A stretch of DNA of 34,965 bases from Bryobacterales bacterium (GTDB taxonomy: Bacteria > Acidobacteriota > Terriglobia > Bryobacterales > Bryobacteraceae). Shown here piece by piece: positions 16,601 to 24,393 of the stretch. The number at the start of each line of letters is the position of its first letter. Position 1 is the stretch's first letter. Position numbers and translations under genes: made by a program. The stretch covers positions 1 through 34,965 of the forward strand of contig PMSX01000246.1 in the NCBI GenBank assembly GCA_003167495.1, in the 5' to 3' direction. The notes beneath the pieces were generated by a model. The model did no database searches. It saw only the letters and a list, made by a program, of their open reading frames with translations, and was not told where the DNA came from.

Positions 16601-16976
16601 CGCCGGTTCCGGCGGCGACGCCATGCCCTGGTATTTCCGTAAAGCTGGACTCGGCCCTCTCGTCGGCATGAAAACTTGGGGCGGCCTCGTCGGTATCGGC
16701 AACTATCCGCCACTTCTCGATGGTGGCTACGTCACCGCTCCTCGTTGGGCTTTCTATGGACTCTCAGGCGAGTGGGAGGTCGAAAACCACGGCATCACTC
16801 CCGACATCGAAGTCGACCAAGACCCCAAGCTCGTCCGCCAGGGCCACGACCCTCAACTCGAACGCGCCGTCAAAGTTGCGCTGGAACTCCTGGAAAAAGA
16901 TCCCCCCAAGACCTACCAGCGCCCTGCTTATCCCGACTATCATCCGCGTTTGCCTACTGGGGAGGCCGGACATTAA
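13683..16976 (+). CDS. Exported tricorn-type S41 serine protease
   Basis: 1097 residues. ATG 13683 was chosen because it begins a clear signal peptide (MRLYLARFAALSLFFATVVAA); an in-frame GTG/TTG extension to 13632 would bury it. The N-terminal half has repeated WD40-like/TolB-like propeller blades (FSPDGSLIAFSG, WTPDGKSVLFAS, WSPDGKSMAYFS, WSPDSKWIGYAR). A low-complexity Asp-Lys run at about 552-571 precedes the C-terminal region. The core has a PDZ domain (about 780-870) and the S41 catalytic part. By position the catalytic residues are His754 (NIGHMFV), Ser976 (FAGSGGDAMPWYF) and Glu1034 (VENHGITPD), matching the spacing of Thermoplasma tricorn His746, Ser965 and Glu1023. The Ser before the His is Gly here. 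Likely periplasmic or secreted peptide degradation. Confidence 0.92.
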   Translation: MRLYLARFAALSLFFATVVAAQSPSHLLLRNPSLSKTQIVFEYASDLWIVSREGGEARRLTAGIGHEFNPHFSPDGSLIAFSGEYDGNVDIYVVPAAGGVPRRLTYHPGFDILAGWTPDGKSVLFASHRDSFADSSQLYTLPLDGALPAALPLPMAEDGAFSPDASHIAYSPVFHWQSAWKRYNGGQTLKIWLADLSDSSVTEIPRQNSNDFNPMWVGGKVYFLSDRQGPITLWAYDVASKAVTEVVKNQGLDLKSAAAASDAIVYEQFGSLHLYDLATGKSHPVPITVGADLAEVRPHFLKIKNQDINNAAISPTGQRAVFEAHGEILTVPADKGDIRNLTNSTAVADRDPAWSPDGKSMAYFSDESGEYALHIRDQNGLGAVTKISLGFPPSFFYSPTWAPDNKHIAYFDKRLNLWYVDLDKKTPIKIDTDLYDSPGYDFRPNWSPDSKWIGYARQLHNHLHAIFVYGLDAAKTTQITDGLSDALAPAFDKTGKYLFFIASTNVALSGGWIDMTSIGHPVTSAVYVAVLRKDLPSPLVPLSDEEKKDDADKDKDKDKDKDKDKDKKDKDAVKVTIDFENIQQRILAVPLPEKNYFAALPGKENILFAIDRPIVQTSNGPPPLTVTKFDFKTRKTDPVVGGISSYNLSDNGEKMLIRQGEQWFITASDAPPKPGDGLLKTADMQIYVDPRAEWKQMYHEVWRIERDFLYDPHAHGLNIETAEGFYAPWVDSVSSRDDLNYLFKEMLGNINIGHMFVGGGSEPETPKVKVGLLGADYKLENGRWRFAKIYNGENWNPDLQAPLTQPGVNVVAGEYLLAVNGRDLHAANNVYSFFQETAGKQTVLHVGPNADGSGARDVTVIPVESESALRHLAWIEGNRRKVDQLSGGKLAYVHLPDTADGGYTSFNRYFFAQIGKQGAVLDERYNHGGDIADYIIEYLGRHPMGRIMTREGEDITDPSQAIYGPKVMIINQFAGSGGDAMPWYFRKAGLGPLVGMKTWGGLVGIGNYPPLLDGGYVTAPRWAFYGLSGEWEVENHGITPDIEVDQDPKLVRQGHDPQLERAVKVALELLEKDPPKTYQRPAYPDYHPRLPTGEAGH
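15336..15395 (+). repeat. In-frame GAYAAR hexanucleotide repeat encoding (Asp-Lys)n
   Basis: About ten imperfect units of GAC/GAT + AAA/AAG encode an alternating Asp-Lys linker (residues about 552-571 of the protease) between the propeller and catalytic halves. The unit length is a multiple of three, so slippage would change linker length without breaking the frame. Confidence 0.85.
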
Positions 16977-17023
16977 CGCGTCCTGGCTGTCCAGTAACCC
17001 GCCCTCTATTCACAGGAAAACCG

Positions 17024-17060
17024 CTAGCCGAGCCGCGACTGCGAAGAAGCGGCAACGTAT
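17024..17060 (+). repeat. Dispersed REP-like intergenic element, copy B
   Basis: CTAGCCGAGCCGCGACT followed by GCGAAGAAGCGGCAACGTAT; the same element as 7295-7332 with a 1-bp indel. It has CCGC...GCGG arms. It sits in the 153-bp gap between the convergent protease and aspS genes, where it might help end transcription. No T-run follows. Confidence 0.55.
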
Positions 17061-17129
17061 TTTCGGAGCCCCACGAGCGCCGCTACCTTCTGTATTCTTA
17101 ACTCCTATATTTCCCGCGCCCGCACTTGC

Positions 17130-18917
17130 CTACTGCGGCGGCGGAACATTAAGCCGTATACCCAACTCCCGCAGCTGTCTCTCCGGAACCGTCGATGGTG
17201 CCTCGCACATCAAGTCGGTTCCCTTGGCCGTCTTGGGGAACGGGATCACTTCTCGAATCGAAGTCTCCCCGGCGAGCAACATCACCAACCGGTCTAGTCC
17301 CAGCGCAATCCCGCCATGCGGAGGAGCCCCATATTCCAGCGCTTCCAGCAAAAATCCAAAGCGCTTCTTCGCCTCCTCTTCGCTAAATCCGAGCGCCGCA
17401 AACACTTTTGTCTGCACATCCCGACGATGAATTCTAATCGATCCCGAACCCAATTCAACCCCGTTTAGCACCAAATCATAAGATTTTGCGCGGCAGTTGG
17501 CCGGGTCGCTGGTCAGCTTTTCGAAGTCTCCGTCATGCACCGACGTGAACGGATGATGCGCCGCATTCCAGCGTTTGTCTTCTTCATCCCATTCAAACAT
17601 CGGGAATTCCACCACCCACAAGAAGCGCAAATCTTCTGGATCAAGCATCTTGTGCCGGTCGTTGTATTTCTGCGCCAACAACACCCGCAGCTGCCCACAC
17701 AATTCCAACACCTTCCGGTTCGCCAGCGCCCCTTCGAGCGGCTTCGCCGAACCGGCAAGAATCACTAAGTCCTCCTCCGCCGCCTTCACCCGCTCTTTCA
17801 CCTTCTCCATTTGCGAAGGATAATCGCGCTCTAACCGCTTCAAATCGTCAAAAATTCGCAGCCCACGTTCCTGTCCAAGCGTTTTGATTTCATCGCGTTC
17901 CTTGCGGCTCAATTGCCCCGTTTTCGGAATATGAATCGCCGCCAGCGGCAACCCCTCCGTCTTGAAATCAGTATCGGCGAACAAGTCTTCCACACAATAG
18001 AACGGCGGCAATCGCAAATCCGGCTTATCACTTCCATAGGAACGAATCGCTTCCGCAAACGTAATCCGCGGAATTTTCGCTGCCATCTTCTTCCCCGCCG
18101 CCTCCACAACCCCTTGCACCAGCGGTTCAATCACGTCGTAAATCTGCTCTTCTTGCGGAAAGGACATCTCCAAATCGATCTGCGTAAACTCCGGCTGCCG
18201 GTCAGCGCGCAAATCTTCATCGCGGAAGCAACGCACAATTTGGAAATAGCGCTCGTAACCGCTAACCATCAGCAATTGCTTGAAAATCTGCGGCGATTGC
18301 GGCAGCGCATAAAAACTGCCCGGCTGCACCCGGCTCGGCACCAAATAATCGCGTGCGCCTTCCGGCGTCGAGCGCGTCATAAACGGCGTCTCAATCTCCA
18401 AAAATCCCTGCGCATATAACGCCTGGCGGATTGCCAGCGTCACCTTCGAACGCATAATGATATTCTTCTGAACTTTCGGCCGCCGCAAATCGACGTAGCG
18501 GTATTTCAGGCGCACTTCTTCTTTCACATCCACGTCGTCTTCCAAGGGAAATGGCGGCGTTCGCGATTCGTTCAAAATCCAAATCCGCGACACTGCCACT
18601 TCCACCTCGCCCGTGACGATGTTCGGATTCACCGTCTCCGCCGAGCGCTTTTTCACCTCGCCTTCCGCCGCAATCACGAATTCCGAACTCAATTCCTGCG
18701 CCCGCTTATGCGACGCCGCATTCTTGCTTTCGTCAAACACCAGCTGCGTAATGCCGTCCCGGTCGCGCAAATGAATGAAAATCAAGCCGCCCAAATCGCG
18801 CCGCCGGTGAACCCAGCCCATCAGCAACGCCTTTTCCCCGGTATTATTCGGACGCAAGGCTCCACAGCTATGCGTCCGCCGAAGATCGCCCAAGAAATCC
18901 AGTTGTACTTCAGCCAT
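17130..18917 (-). CDS. aspS: Aspartyl-tRNA synthetase (bacterial type)
   Basis: 595 residues, the normal bacterial length including the GAD insertion. It charges tRNA(Asp). Seen: the N-terminal anticodon-binding OB domain ([22 protein letters not shown]); class II motif 2 region ([20 protein letters not shown], then [19 protein letters not shown]); and motif 3 ([19 protein letters not shown]). In the OB domain the residue after RRRD is Leu, as in tRNA(Asp)-specific enzymes, whereas non-discriminating enzymes usually have His; the second discriminator site carries Glu and is not decisive. Its ATG lies 2 bp after the hisS stop, so it is the last gene of the operon. Confidence 0.97.
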   Translation of the reverse strand: MAEVQLDFLGDLRRTHSCGALRPNNTGEKALLMGWVHRRRDLGGLIFIHLRDRDGITQLVFDESKNAASHKRAQELSSEFVIAAEGEVKKRSAETVNPNIVTGEVEVAVSRIWILNESRTPPFPLEDDVDVKEEVRLKYRYVDLRRPKVQKNIIMRSKVTLAIRQALYAQGFLEIETPFMTRSTPEGARDYLVPSRVQPGSFYALPQSPQIFKQLLMVSGYERYFQIVRCFRDEDLRADRQPEFTQIDLEMSFPQEEQIYDVIEPLVQGVVEAAGKKMAAKIPRITFAEAIRSYGSDKPDLRLPPFYCVEDLFADTDFKTEGLPLAAIHIPKTGQLSRKERDEIKTLGQERGLRIFDDLKRLERDYPSQMEKVKERVKAAEEDLVILAGSAKPLEGALANRKVLELCGQLRVLLAQKYNDRHKMLDPEDLRFLWVVEFPMFEWDEEDKRWNAAHHPFTSVHDGDFEKLTSDPANCRAKSYDLVLNGVELGSGSIRIHRRDVQTKVFAALGFSEEEAKKRFGFLLEALEYGAPPHGGIALGLDRLVMLLAGETSIREVIPFPKTAKGTDLMCEAPSTVPERQLRELGIRLNVPPPQ

Positions 18918-18919
18918 TG

Positions 18920-20164
18920 TTATCTTTTTAATCGATCGAGTAAAGCCTGCCGCGACAGCGTTTCCTGTTCCCCCGTCGCCATATTTTTCAAACTGTACGC
19001 TTTCGAAACAATTTCGTTATCGCCCAGTATCAGCGTAAACCGCGCTTCCAGTTTGTTCGCCAGCTCCAGCATTCGCTTTAACTTTCGATCTGTTCCTACT
19101 TCCACCGACAAATCCAATTTCCTGATTTCACCGGCCAGCACCGCGCAATGCCGCAACGCCGTATCACCCATCGGCGCGATATAAAGATCCAGCACGGCGC
19201 TCTTGGCCTTACCCGTTTCCTCCACCGCCATTACCAAACGATCCTCGCCAATGGAGAAGCCGATTCCGGGCGCAGGCACTTTCGATCCAATCGTCTCCGC
19301 CAGCCCGTCATACCGCCCGCCGCCCAATATCGAGTTTTGCGCGCCCAGCGCGCCATGCGTGATTTCAAAAGTCGTGCGCCTGTAGTAATCGAGTCCGCGC
19401 ACTAGCCGCGGCTTTACTATATAGGCAATGCCCCGGTCGTCCAAAAACTCCCGCACTCGGCGGAAGTGCTCTTTGTCGTCCTGATTCAGAAAATCTAGAA
19501 TCGAGGGCAACTTTTCAATAATCGGTTGATCGGCCGGCACCTTGCAATCCAGCACGCGCAGCGGATTGGTAACCGCGCGCCGCTGGCAATCCTCACACAT
19601 CTTGGGCAATACTTCTTTCAACTCCGCCCGTAAAGCGCTGTTATACTTCGCCCGCGATTCCTTCGACCCCACCGAATTAATCAACAGCTCAAACTCGCCA
19701 ATGCCCGCCGCTTCCAATACCGCCACTGCCAGCTCAATCGTCTCCGCATCCACCGCCGGCGAATCCGCGCCAATCGCTTCCGCGCCAATCTGAAAGAACT
19801 GGCGGTAACGTCCTTTTTGTGGGCGTTCGCGCCGGAACATCGGCCCAATGTAATAAAGCTTCTGTGGCCCGGGCTGTTGATCGAGCCGGTGCTCGACATA
19901 CGCACGCAGCACGGAAGCAGTATTCTCCGGCCGCAGCGTTAGCGAACTGCCGTCGCGGTCGTCAAAAGTATACATTTCTTTGCTGACGATATCGGTTTCT
20001 TCGCCCACTCCCCGCGCAAACAGCGCCGTCTCTTCCAACAGCGGCGTGCGAATTTCGCGGTAGTTGAATCTGTGAAATACCCGGCGTGCGGCCGCTTCCA
20101 CTTCATTCCATACTCCGCTTGCGGGCGGAAGAATGTCGCGCATACCTTTTACGGCTTGAATCAA
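18920..20164 (-). CDS. hisS: Histidyl-tRNA synthetase
   Basis: 414 residues from TTG 20164. It charges tRNA(His). The N-terminus [14 protein letters not shown] is the family's usual opening. Motif 2 is [18 protein letters not shown], the histidine-binding motif is [15 protein letters not shown], motif 3 is [13 protein letters not shown], and a C-terminal anticodon-binding domain follows. The frame is open to an ATG at 20212, but that would overlap the upstream gene by 52 bp. TTG 20164 overlaps the upstream TGA as TTGA and has AAGGAAG 7 nt before it, so translation is probably coupled to the carbonic anhydrase homologue. ATG 20143 is a less likely alternative because it loses the conserved IQAVKG. 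Confidence 0.96.
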   Translation of the reverse strand: MIQAVKGMRDILPPASGVWNEVEAAARRVFHRFNYREIRTPLLEETALFARGVGEETDIVSKEMYTFDDRDGSSLTLRPENTASVLRAYVEHRLDQQPGPQKLYYIGPMFRRERPQKGRYRQFFQIGAEAIGADSPAVDAETIELAVAVLEAAGIGEFELLINSVGSKESRAKYNSALRAELKEVLPKMCEDCQRRAVTNPLRVLDCKVPADQPIIEKLPSILDFLNQDDKEHFRRVREFLDDRGIAYIVKPRLVRGLDYYRRTTFEITHGALGAQNSILGGGRYDGLAETIGSKVPAPGIGFSIGEDRLVMAVEETGKAKSAVLDLYIAPMGDTALRHCAVLAGEIRKLDLSVEVGTDRKLKRMLELANKLEARFTLILGDNEIVSKAYSLKNMATGEQETLSRQALLDRLKR

Positions 20165-20676
20165 GACGGCTCTTCCTTGTAAATGGCTGTGATCTTCACG
20201 TAATTCTGGCAATTCTGCTGGAAACGTTTATGCTCTTCGGGCGTGACCGCGCGCTTCACCTTCGCCGGCGTGCCCATCACCAGCGTGTTTGCCGGCACGT
20301 CCATGCCTTCCGGTACCAGCGACCCCGCCGCCACAATCGCGCCAGTCCGGATCGTAGCGCCGTTCAGCACAATAGCTCCAATACCAATCAGCGCGTCATC
20401 TTCGACTACACAACCGTGCAATACCACGCTGTGCCCGACCGTTACGCGATTGCCCACTAAACACGGATAAATGCGATGGTCCACGTGCAGCACGCTGTTG
20501 TCCTGAATACTCGTCTCATCGCCGATGCGAATATGGTTCACATCGCCGCGAATCGTCACTAACGGCCAAACGCTGGAACGTGCGCCCACCACAACGTCGC
20601 CAATCACTTGCGCGCTGGCATCCACGTAGGCAGACTCGTCAATTTTGGGTGTCACCCCTCGGTATGCTCGAATCAT
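20161..20676 (-). CDS. Gamma carbonic anhydrase family protein (left-handed beta-helix hexapeptide repeat)
   Basis: 171 residues, the usual length of the YrdA/PaaY/CaiE group. Hexapeptide repeats run through most of the protein (YVDASAQVIGDVVVGARSSVW). The signature motifs are IRGDVNHIRIGDETSIQDNS, VLHVD with a metal-binding His near residue 64, and GHSVVLHGC giving His82 and His87. The three metal ligands are therefore present and the protein could be a trimeric zinc or iron enzyme hydrating CO2. Many family members have no proven activity, so the reaction is an inference. It sits between the HEAT gene and hisS on the minus strand and overlaps the hisS start by 4 nt. Confidence 0.93.
   Translation of the reverse strand: MIRAYRGVTPKIDESAYVDASAQVIGDVVVGARSSVWPLVTIRGDVNHIRIGDETSIQDNSVLHVDHRIYPCLVGNRVTVGHSVVLHGCVVEDDALIGIGAIVLNGATIRTGAIVAAGSLVPEGMDVPANTLVMGTPAKVKRAVTPEEHKRFQQNCQNYVKITAIYKEEPS
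20172..20178 (-). promoter_or_regulatory. Ribosome-binding site that decides the hisS TTG start
   Basis: AAGGAAG on the minus strand, 7 nt before TTG 20164. It lies inside the last codons of the upstream gene, consistent with translational coupling. Confidence 0.7.
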
Positions 20677-20727
20677 GGGGAAAACGCCGCGGAAATCGGG
20701 GCTTCCCTGTCATACTACCAAGGCTTG

Positions 20728-21705
20728 CTACTCCAGCCGGAAGCGCTGCCGAAAAATCCCTTGTAGTTTGATATCTCCACGCTCTGCCACCGACTGCTCT
20801 ATCCGCTTGACCATTTCCTCCGTTCCCTTCTGCAGTTCCAGCGCGTGCAACGCTTCCTCGGCGTCTTGTTGATTGGCATTTTTCACCAAGTCCAGAAGAA
20901 ATTCCAATGCTTCATCCAGCCGTGAAACACTCATGGCGCGCAGCAGAGCGCCAGCCGGAAGCCAGCCCTGCCGCTTCTCCCACGCTCTCTTCAGCAATCC
21001 GAAAGCTTCGGGAAGACGTGACGCGCCCAACGCCAACGCCGCTTCATCCACTACTTCTTCATCAGCGTCTTCGAGAAACTCGGCCACCAGCGGTATTGCC
21101 CCCTTCCCCTCCATCTGGAGCAGCGCTTCCAACACCTCGCCAGTCACGCGAGGATCAACGTCGCGCACGCGTGCTTTTAGCCGCAATAGCAAAACAACCT
21201 CACGGCCGCCCATTTGTTCTAGCGCGCGCGCCGCATCCATCCGTACCGTCGCAATATTGTCAGTCAGCGAATCCACCAGATAACGAAGTGTCTCATCGCG
21301 AGGCATGTCGTTGCATTGCACTAAACCCAGCGCGCAAGTGCCGCGTAAAACCGCCGCCGTATCCTCACTCCCACCCCAAACGGGCTCCAACTGCACGTGG
21401 CGAATCCCGCGCAAGAACACCGCCGATTCTTGCACGCCTAAATCCTTGAGCGCTTTGCCAAGCGCGTTCTTACCCCAGCACTGCGGGTCTTTGCCCTTTT
21501 CAAACAACCGCTCAAAGGCTTTTTTCAGGTCGGGAAGCAAATCTGCCGCGCCCAGCTCTCCACAAATCTGCCCGGCTTTGGCCACCACTAGATTCACACG
21601 GTCGCCCAGCGCCTTCTTCAGCACAGCGGCCGACTCCGCCGTCAAACCGGCGCCCCGCAGCGCCTTCAGACCCGCTAATTGCTTCTCTACTTTATCGTTC
21701 GCCAT
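20728..21705 (-). CDS. HEAT-repeat protein of unknown function
   Basis: 325 residues with no signal peptide, so probably cytoplasmic. Helical HEAT-like units recur: VNLVVAKAGQICGELGAADL, IATVRMDAARALEQMGGREV, PRVTGEVLEALLQMEGKGAI and VVDEAALALGASRLPEAFGL. No catalytic motif is seen; it is probably a protein-binding scaffold. It is the first gene of the minus-strand run ending in aspS, separated from the carbonic anhydrase homologue by 51 bp. Its ATG is 22 bp from the divergent S9 peptidase start, leaving almost no room for two promoters with leaders. Confidence 0.85.
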   Translation of the reverse strand: MANDKVEKQLAGLKALRGAGLTAESAAVLKKALGDRVNLVVAKAGQICGELGAADLLPDLKKAFERLFEKGKDPQCWGKNALGKALKDLGVQESAVFLRGIRHVQLEPVWGGSEDTAAVLRGTCALGLVQCNDMPRDETLRYLVDSLTDNIATVRMDAARALEQMGGREVVLLLRLKARVRDVDPRVTGEVLEALLQMEGKGAIPLVAEFLEDADEEVVDEAALALGASRLPEAFGLLKRAWEKRQGWLPAGALLRAMSVSRLDEALEFLLDLVKNANQQDAEEALHALELQKGTEEMVKRIEQSVAERGDIKLQGIFRQRFRLE

Positions 21706-21714
21706 GCGGCTCTA

Positions 21715-21720
21715 TACAAT
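21715..21720 (+). promoter_or_regulatory. Possible -10 element (TACAAT) for the S9 peptidase
   Basis: TACAAT, part of TATACAAT, lies 7 bp before ATG 21728. No good -35 was found at the right distance. If used, the transcript would start at the ATG and be leaderless. Confidence 0.35.
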
Positions 21721-21727
21721 ATTGAAC

Positions 21728-23806
21728 ATGCGCACTGCTATCCTGTGCGGGCTTTTGCTCGGCCTCGGTTGCCTCACCCCATTCCCGGCAAAGGCGCCGT
21801 TCACCTTTGATGCCTTGGCGAAGATTGCCAGAATTGACGACCAGCAGCTTTCGCCCGACGGCAAATTCATTGCTTTTACAGTCCAAACCGTCGATCTTCC
21901 AGCCAATGCTAAGCCAACCCAGATTTATGTTGTCCCCATCGACGGTGGCACGCCCATTCGCCTCACCAACGACGGCACCTCCAATACGCGTCCGCGTTGG
22001 AGCCCGGATTCCAAAAGAATTTTCTACATTTCAGACCGTCCTAATACCTCAGGCAGCGCCAATACACAAGTTTGGTCTATGGGCGCTGACGGCGGCGATC
22101 CACGCGCCATTACCAATCTTCCCACCGGCGCTGACGGCGTCACGGTTTCTCCCGACGGCAACCTCATCATCTTCACCAGTGATGTCTATCCCGGCTGCGC
22201 TCCTGCTAACGCGGTCCCAGGCATCGATTACGATGCAGCTTGCAACAAGGCCAACCTTGATAAAGACGATGAATCGAAAATGCACGCTCGCGTTTATACA
22301 ACTTTGCTCTACCGGCATTGGACTCAATATCAAGGCAACCGCAGACGTCATCTTCTAATCCAAACATTGAGCGCGGGCAAGGTACGCGATCTCACACCTG
22401 GTTCCCTAGACACCCCCCCCTTTTCCCTCGGTGGGCCTGAACCATATGTGTTTTCGCCCGACAGTGTGCAGATCGCTTATGTCGCCAACAACGATCCTGA
22501 TTTATCCACCAGCACCAATTCCGACATTTACCTGGTGCCATCTGCCGGCGGCACTCCGAAGCAACTTACCGGAAACAGAGGCGCCGACGAAGGTCCTCTC
22601 TTCTCGCCCGATGGCAGGTTGCTGGCTTTCCGCACTCAATCGCGCCCTGGCTATGAGAGCGATTTGTGGCGCCTCGCCGTAATCGACCTTCAAACCAATG
22701 CCATCACAAGCTTGACGGATTCACTCGACCGCTGGGTCGAATCGTATACCTGGTCTGCCGATTCAAAGCGCTTATTCTTCACCGTCGACGATCACGGCTC
22801 CCAGCCGCTTATGATGATCGCGGCTAATGGCGGAGTGATTCGGACCATCGCGCAAGGCCCAACGTCCATTACTTCTATACAATTCACGCCGGGTGACAAG
22901 GTGCTGGTTTATGCCGAGCAGAGTGGCTCTCGGCCCGTCGAAATTTTCAAAGCTACCTCGAAGGGCGGCAGTGGCATTGCGTTAACGCATCTGAATGACG
23001 AAATCGTGGCCAACTATCAGTTGACCCCGCTCGAACGCTTCACGGCGGAGGGTCCCGATTCTTCGAAAATAGAAAGCTTTATCGTGAAGCCGCCGGATTT
23101 CGACCCGGCTAAAAAATATCCGGCCCTCTTCCTCATTCACGGCGGCCCGCAAGGCGACTGGGGCGAATCATGGAGCTATCGCTGGAACGCGCAAGTGTTC
23201 GCTGCCGCAGGCTACGTGGTGGTAATGCCCAATCCGCAGGGTTCCATTGGATACGGACAAGCCTTTACCGACGCGGTGAACAGCGATTGGGGTGGGCGCG
23301 CGTATCAGTCGATTGTCGCCACCGTCAACGCAGTCTCCGCCCTGCCGTACGTTGACTCCAATCGCATGGCGGCAGCCGGTGGCTCTTATGGCGGATACAT
23401 GATCGACTGGATTCTGGGACATACCTCTAGCTTCAAAGCACTCGTCTCCCATGCCGGCGTCTTCGACCTCGCTAGTGAGGCAGGTTCCACTGAGGAGCTT
23501 TGGTTTCCAAAGTGGGAGTTCCACGGTTTCCCTTGGGAGAATCCGGCGATGTATGAGCAATGGTCACCCAGCACCTACGTAAAGCAATTCAAAACGCCGA
23601 CTCTTGTCACTCACGGAGAGTTGGATTACCGCGTCCCGATTGGACAGGGTCAGCAACTCTTCACGGCCCTGCAACAGATGAACGTCCCGTCGAAGCTTGT
23701 CCAGTTTCCCGATGAGGGACACTGGATTCTCAAACCGCAAAACAGTCAGTTCTGGTATCAAACTGTGATTGACTGGCTGAATCAGTACACTAAGCCGCTA
23801 AACTAA
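21728..23806 (+). CDS. Exported S9 family (prolyl oligopeptidase / acylaminoacyl-peptidase type) serine peptidase
   Basis: 692 residues. ATG 21728 begins a signal peptide (MRTAILCGLLLGLGCLTPFPAKA); the in-frame ATG 21704 would overlap the divergent HEAT start codon. The N-terminal half is a beta-propeller (DDQQLSPDGKFIAF, RWSPDSKRIFYIS, FSPDGRLLAFRT, WSADSKRLFFT). The C-terminal alpha/beta-hydrolase has an oxyanion region (LFLIHGGPQGDWG) and the triad Ser553 (GGSYGGYM), Asp633 (HGELDYRVP) and His665 (DEGHWI). It is likely periplasmic or secreted and cleaves short peptides. A run of eight C at 22413-22420 in the coding sequence is a possible slippage site. It converges with the GNAT gene with a 39-bp gap and no clear terminator. 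Confidence 0.94.
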   Translation: MRTAILCGLLLGLGCLTPFPAKAPFTFDALAKIARIDDQQLSPDGKFIAFTVQTVDLPANAKPTQIYVVPIDGGTPIRLTNDGTSNTRPRWSPDSKRIFYISDRPNTSGSANTQVWSMGADGGDPRAITNLPTGADGVTVSPDGNLIIFTSDVYPGCAPANAVPGIDYDAACNKANLDKDDESKMHARVYTTLLYRHWTQYQGNRRRHLLIQTLSAGKVRDLTPGSLDTPPFSLGGPEPYVFSPDSVQIAYVANNDPDLSTSTNSDIYLVPSAGGTPKQLTGNRGADEGPLFSPDGRLLAFRTQSRPGYESDLWRLAVIDLQTNAITSLTDSLDRWVESYTWSADSKRLFFTVDDHGSQPLMMIAANGGVIRTIAQGPTSITSIQFTPGDKVLVYAEQSGSRPVEIFKATSKGGSGIALTHLNDEIVANYQLTPLERFTAEGPDSSKIESFIVKPPDFDPAKKYPALFLIHGGPQGDWGESWSYRWNAQVFAAAGYVVVMPNPQGSIGYGQAFTDAVNSDWGGRAYQSIVATVNAVSALPYVDSNRMAAAGGSYGGYMIDWILGHTSSFKALVSHAGVFDLASEAGSTEELWFPKWEFHGFPWENPAMYEQWSPSTYVKQFKTPTLVTHGELDYRVPIGQGQQLFTALQQMNVPSKLVQFPDEGHWILKPQNSQFWYQTVIDWLNQYTKPLN

Positions 23807-23845
23807 CCGGCCAATGTCCAATCCGAGCCGGAAGCGTCAGCGACC

Positions 23846-24379
23846 TCAGTTCGGCACTTGTGGACGAAACAAACGGTAAAGCACCTGTCGGCGGGGGCCG
23901 TCCTCCCCCGGACGATCAAAATCACCGTCAAGATCACGCAGCATGCCGATCTTCTCCATCACACGGCGCGATCTGGTATTAGCGGGAACCGTGAACGAAA
24001 CGAGCGACTCGATGCCGAGGTTTTCGAATGCGTAACGAACCACTTCGCGTGCGCCCTCCGTTGCTAGCCCTTGACCCCAGTAGTCGGCCGATAGTCGCCA
24101 TCCGATCTCCACACAAGGAGTGAAGTGCGCCTGGAACGATGGGATCGAAAGCCCGATGAAGCCTATGAATCGGCGGTCAAATCGAAACTCCGCGGCGCAC
24201 AGACCGAAACCGTGTAGCCGAAAGTGCGCTTCGATCCAATCCACCATCGCGTCGCTTTCCTGCTGGCTGAGAGTTCTGGGCATGAATTCCATCACGCGTT
24301 TATCCGCGTTTAACGCTGAAAATGGCAGCCTGTCAGACTGGCGCCAATGCCTCAAAATCAATCGCTCAGTTTCTGCCAT
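23846..24379 (-). CDS. GNAT N-acetyltransferase (RimJ/RimL type)
   Basis: 177 residues from ATG 24379 (MAETERLILRHW), the typical opening of the RimJ/RimL-like branch. The core shows VEIGWRLSADYWGQGLATEGAREVVRYAF, including the acetyl-CoA-binding Q-x-x-G/A region (WGQGLATEG), and then PANTRSRRVMEKIGM, the usual C-terminal motif. It probably acetylates a small molecule or a protein N-terminus; the substrate is unknown. ATG 24385 is an alternative start. AGG lies 9 nt before ATG 24379 and only 3 nt before ATG 24385. It follows the metallopeptidase gene after 14 bp on the same strand, so they may be co-transcribed. Confidence 0.92.
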   Translation of the reverse strand: MAETERLILRHWRQSDRLPFSALNADKRVMEFMPRTLSQQESDAMVDWIEAHFRLHGFGLCAAEFRFDRRFIGFIGLSIPSFQAHFTPCVEIGWRLSADYWGQGLATEGAREVVRYAFENLGIESLVSFTVPANTRSRRVMEKIGMLRDLDGDFDRPGEDGPRRQVLYRLFRPQVPN

Positions 24380-24393
24380 GACCATAAACCTGG

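Noticed and set aside
16720..17430. Plus-strand frame of 236 codons spanning the protease end and aspS
   Set aside because: It overlaps two well-supported genes in wrong frames and has no domain.
20165..20212. hisS start at ATG 20212
   Set aside because: It would overlap the upstream gene by 52 bp; TTG 20164 has a good ribosome-binding site and gives the family-standard N-terminus.
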